Below, one piece after another: positions 21,899 through 22,034 of a stretch of DNA of 22,034 bases. Each line of letters begins with the position of its first letter. The first letter of the stretch is position 1. Source of the DNA: RGIG5612 sp963591145 (lineage in GTDB: Bacteria; Bacillota; Clostridia; Lachnospirales; Lachnospiraceae); NCBI GenBank assembly GCA_963591145.1, contig CAVARE010000063.1, positions 1 to 22,034 on the forward strand, given 5' to 3'. The notes beneath the pieces are model-generated. The model did no database searches and was not told the origin of the DNA. It saw nothing but the letters and a program-made list of their open reading frames with translations. A program made the position numbers and the translations under genes.

Positions 21899-22034
21899 GT
21901 GTGCGCCTGGCGGCGCACGTTTCTAACGGGTGAAAGTCCTGAATCCGCCCGGTAGTGGGAAGGATATAGCCGAAGGCAAAACGGTACGTACGGTGCTGTG
22001 AGAGGACGGCGGCTAATCACCGCCTCCTACTCGA
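21899..22034 (+). mobile_element. Group II intron remnant (5' end fused to domain V/VI)
   Basis: The left part starts GTGCGCC-TGGC-GGCGCAC (21901) and continues with GGGTGAAAGTCC and TAGCCGAAGGCAA, which are typical of the first bases of bacterial group II intron domain I. At about 21980-21990 the sequence jumps to ACGTACGGTGCTGTGAGAGG, which is the 3' arm of domain V. A complete domain VI follows: GAG/CTC, AGG/CCT and GGCGG/CCGCC stems with a bulged A at 22029 as branch point. Domains II-IV, the reverse transcriptase ORF and the 5' arm of domain V are missing. The typical 3' end (CTACTCGA plus one base) falls at the window edge. The position just after a terminator fits class C target preference. 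Confidence 0.75.

Noticed and set aside
21899..22034. Intact group II intron running off the window
   Set aside because: Domain VI and the 3' end already appear within about 135 bases of the 5' end, so the intron body is deleted.

Overview
The window looks like a chromosomal segment of an anaerobic, gut-type Clostridia bacterium, most likely Lachnospiraceae. The reasons are strong AGGAGG ribosome sites, moderate GC, a long-form PPi-dependent phosphofructokinase, a CBS-containing DHH pyrophosphatase, and genes for plant-polyphenol breakdown. This placement is inference from gene content, not a database match.

Layout. (1) 1-4300: degenerate 33-bp repeats, then trmO (-), the PPi-phosphofructokinase gene (+) with two good promoters and a terminator, and convergent miaA (-). 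(2) 4268-4983: about 700 bp without a gene, packed with structured repeats whose stems change in a compensating way between copies. (3) 4984-5544: a LOG-family nucleoside-monophosphate phosphoribohydrolase. (4) 5586-7929: a promoter, a two-gene operon that matches the alpha (TIM-barrel) and beta (small beta-protein) subunits of C-glycoside deglycosidases, a terminator, and a convergent gene of the DAPG/phloretin hydrolase family. Together these suggest removal of a C-linked sugar and then C-C cleavage of a dihydrochalcone-type aglycone. (5) 8173-10147: Mn-dependent inorganic pyrophosphatase with its promoter and terminator. (6) 10202-12329: a small membrane protein (-), a second copy of the structured repeat, and a membrane acyltransferase (+). 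(7) 12330-14071: another hairpin repeat, a strong structured non-coding RNA candidate (about 12598-12821, possibly a raiA-motif RNA), an unrecognised membrane-anchored protein, and a 20-bp perfect hairpin. (8) 14164-15841 (-): mgtE with a leader that holds a promoter, a 29-codon cysteine-containing ORF, a terminator-like hairpin, and a 12-bp sequence complementary to the mgtE start region. (9) 15953-16767 (-): a YczE/YitT-like membrane protein. (10) 16878-21894 (+): SufS-like cysteine desulfurase, a LysR regulator, an L-fucose/L-arabinose isomerase-like protein, an ACP-like small protein and a SufE-like sulfur acceptor. (11) 21899-22034: a group II intron remnant, with the 5' end joined directly to domain V/VI, just after the sufE terminator.

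The most notable items are the C-glycoside/phloretin-hydrolase gene set, the mgtE leader, the structured RNA near 12.7 kb, the covarying repeats, and the scattered SufS/ACP-like/SufE set. Gene products are called from motifs read by eye; no search was run.
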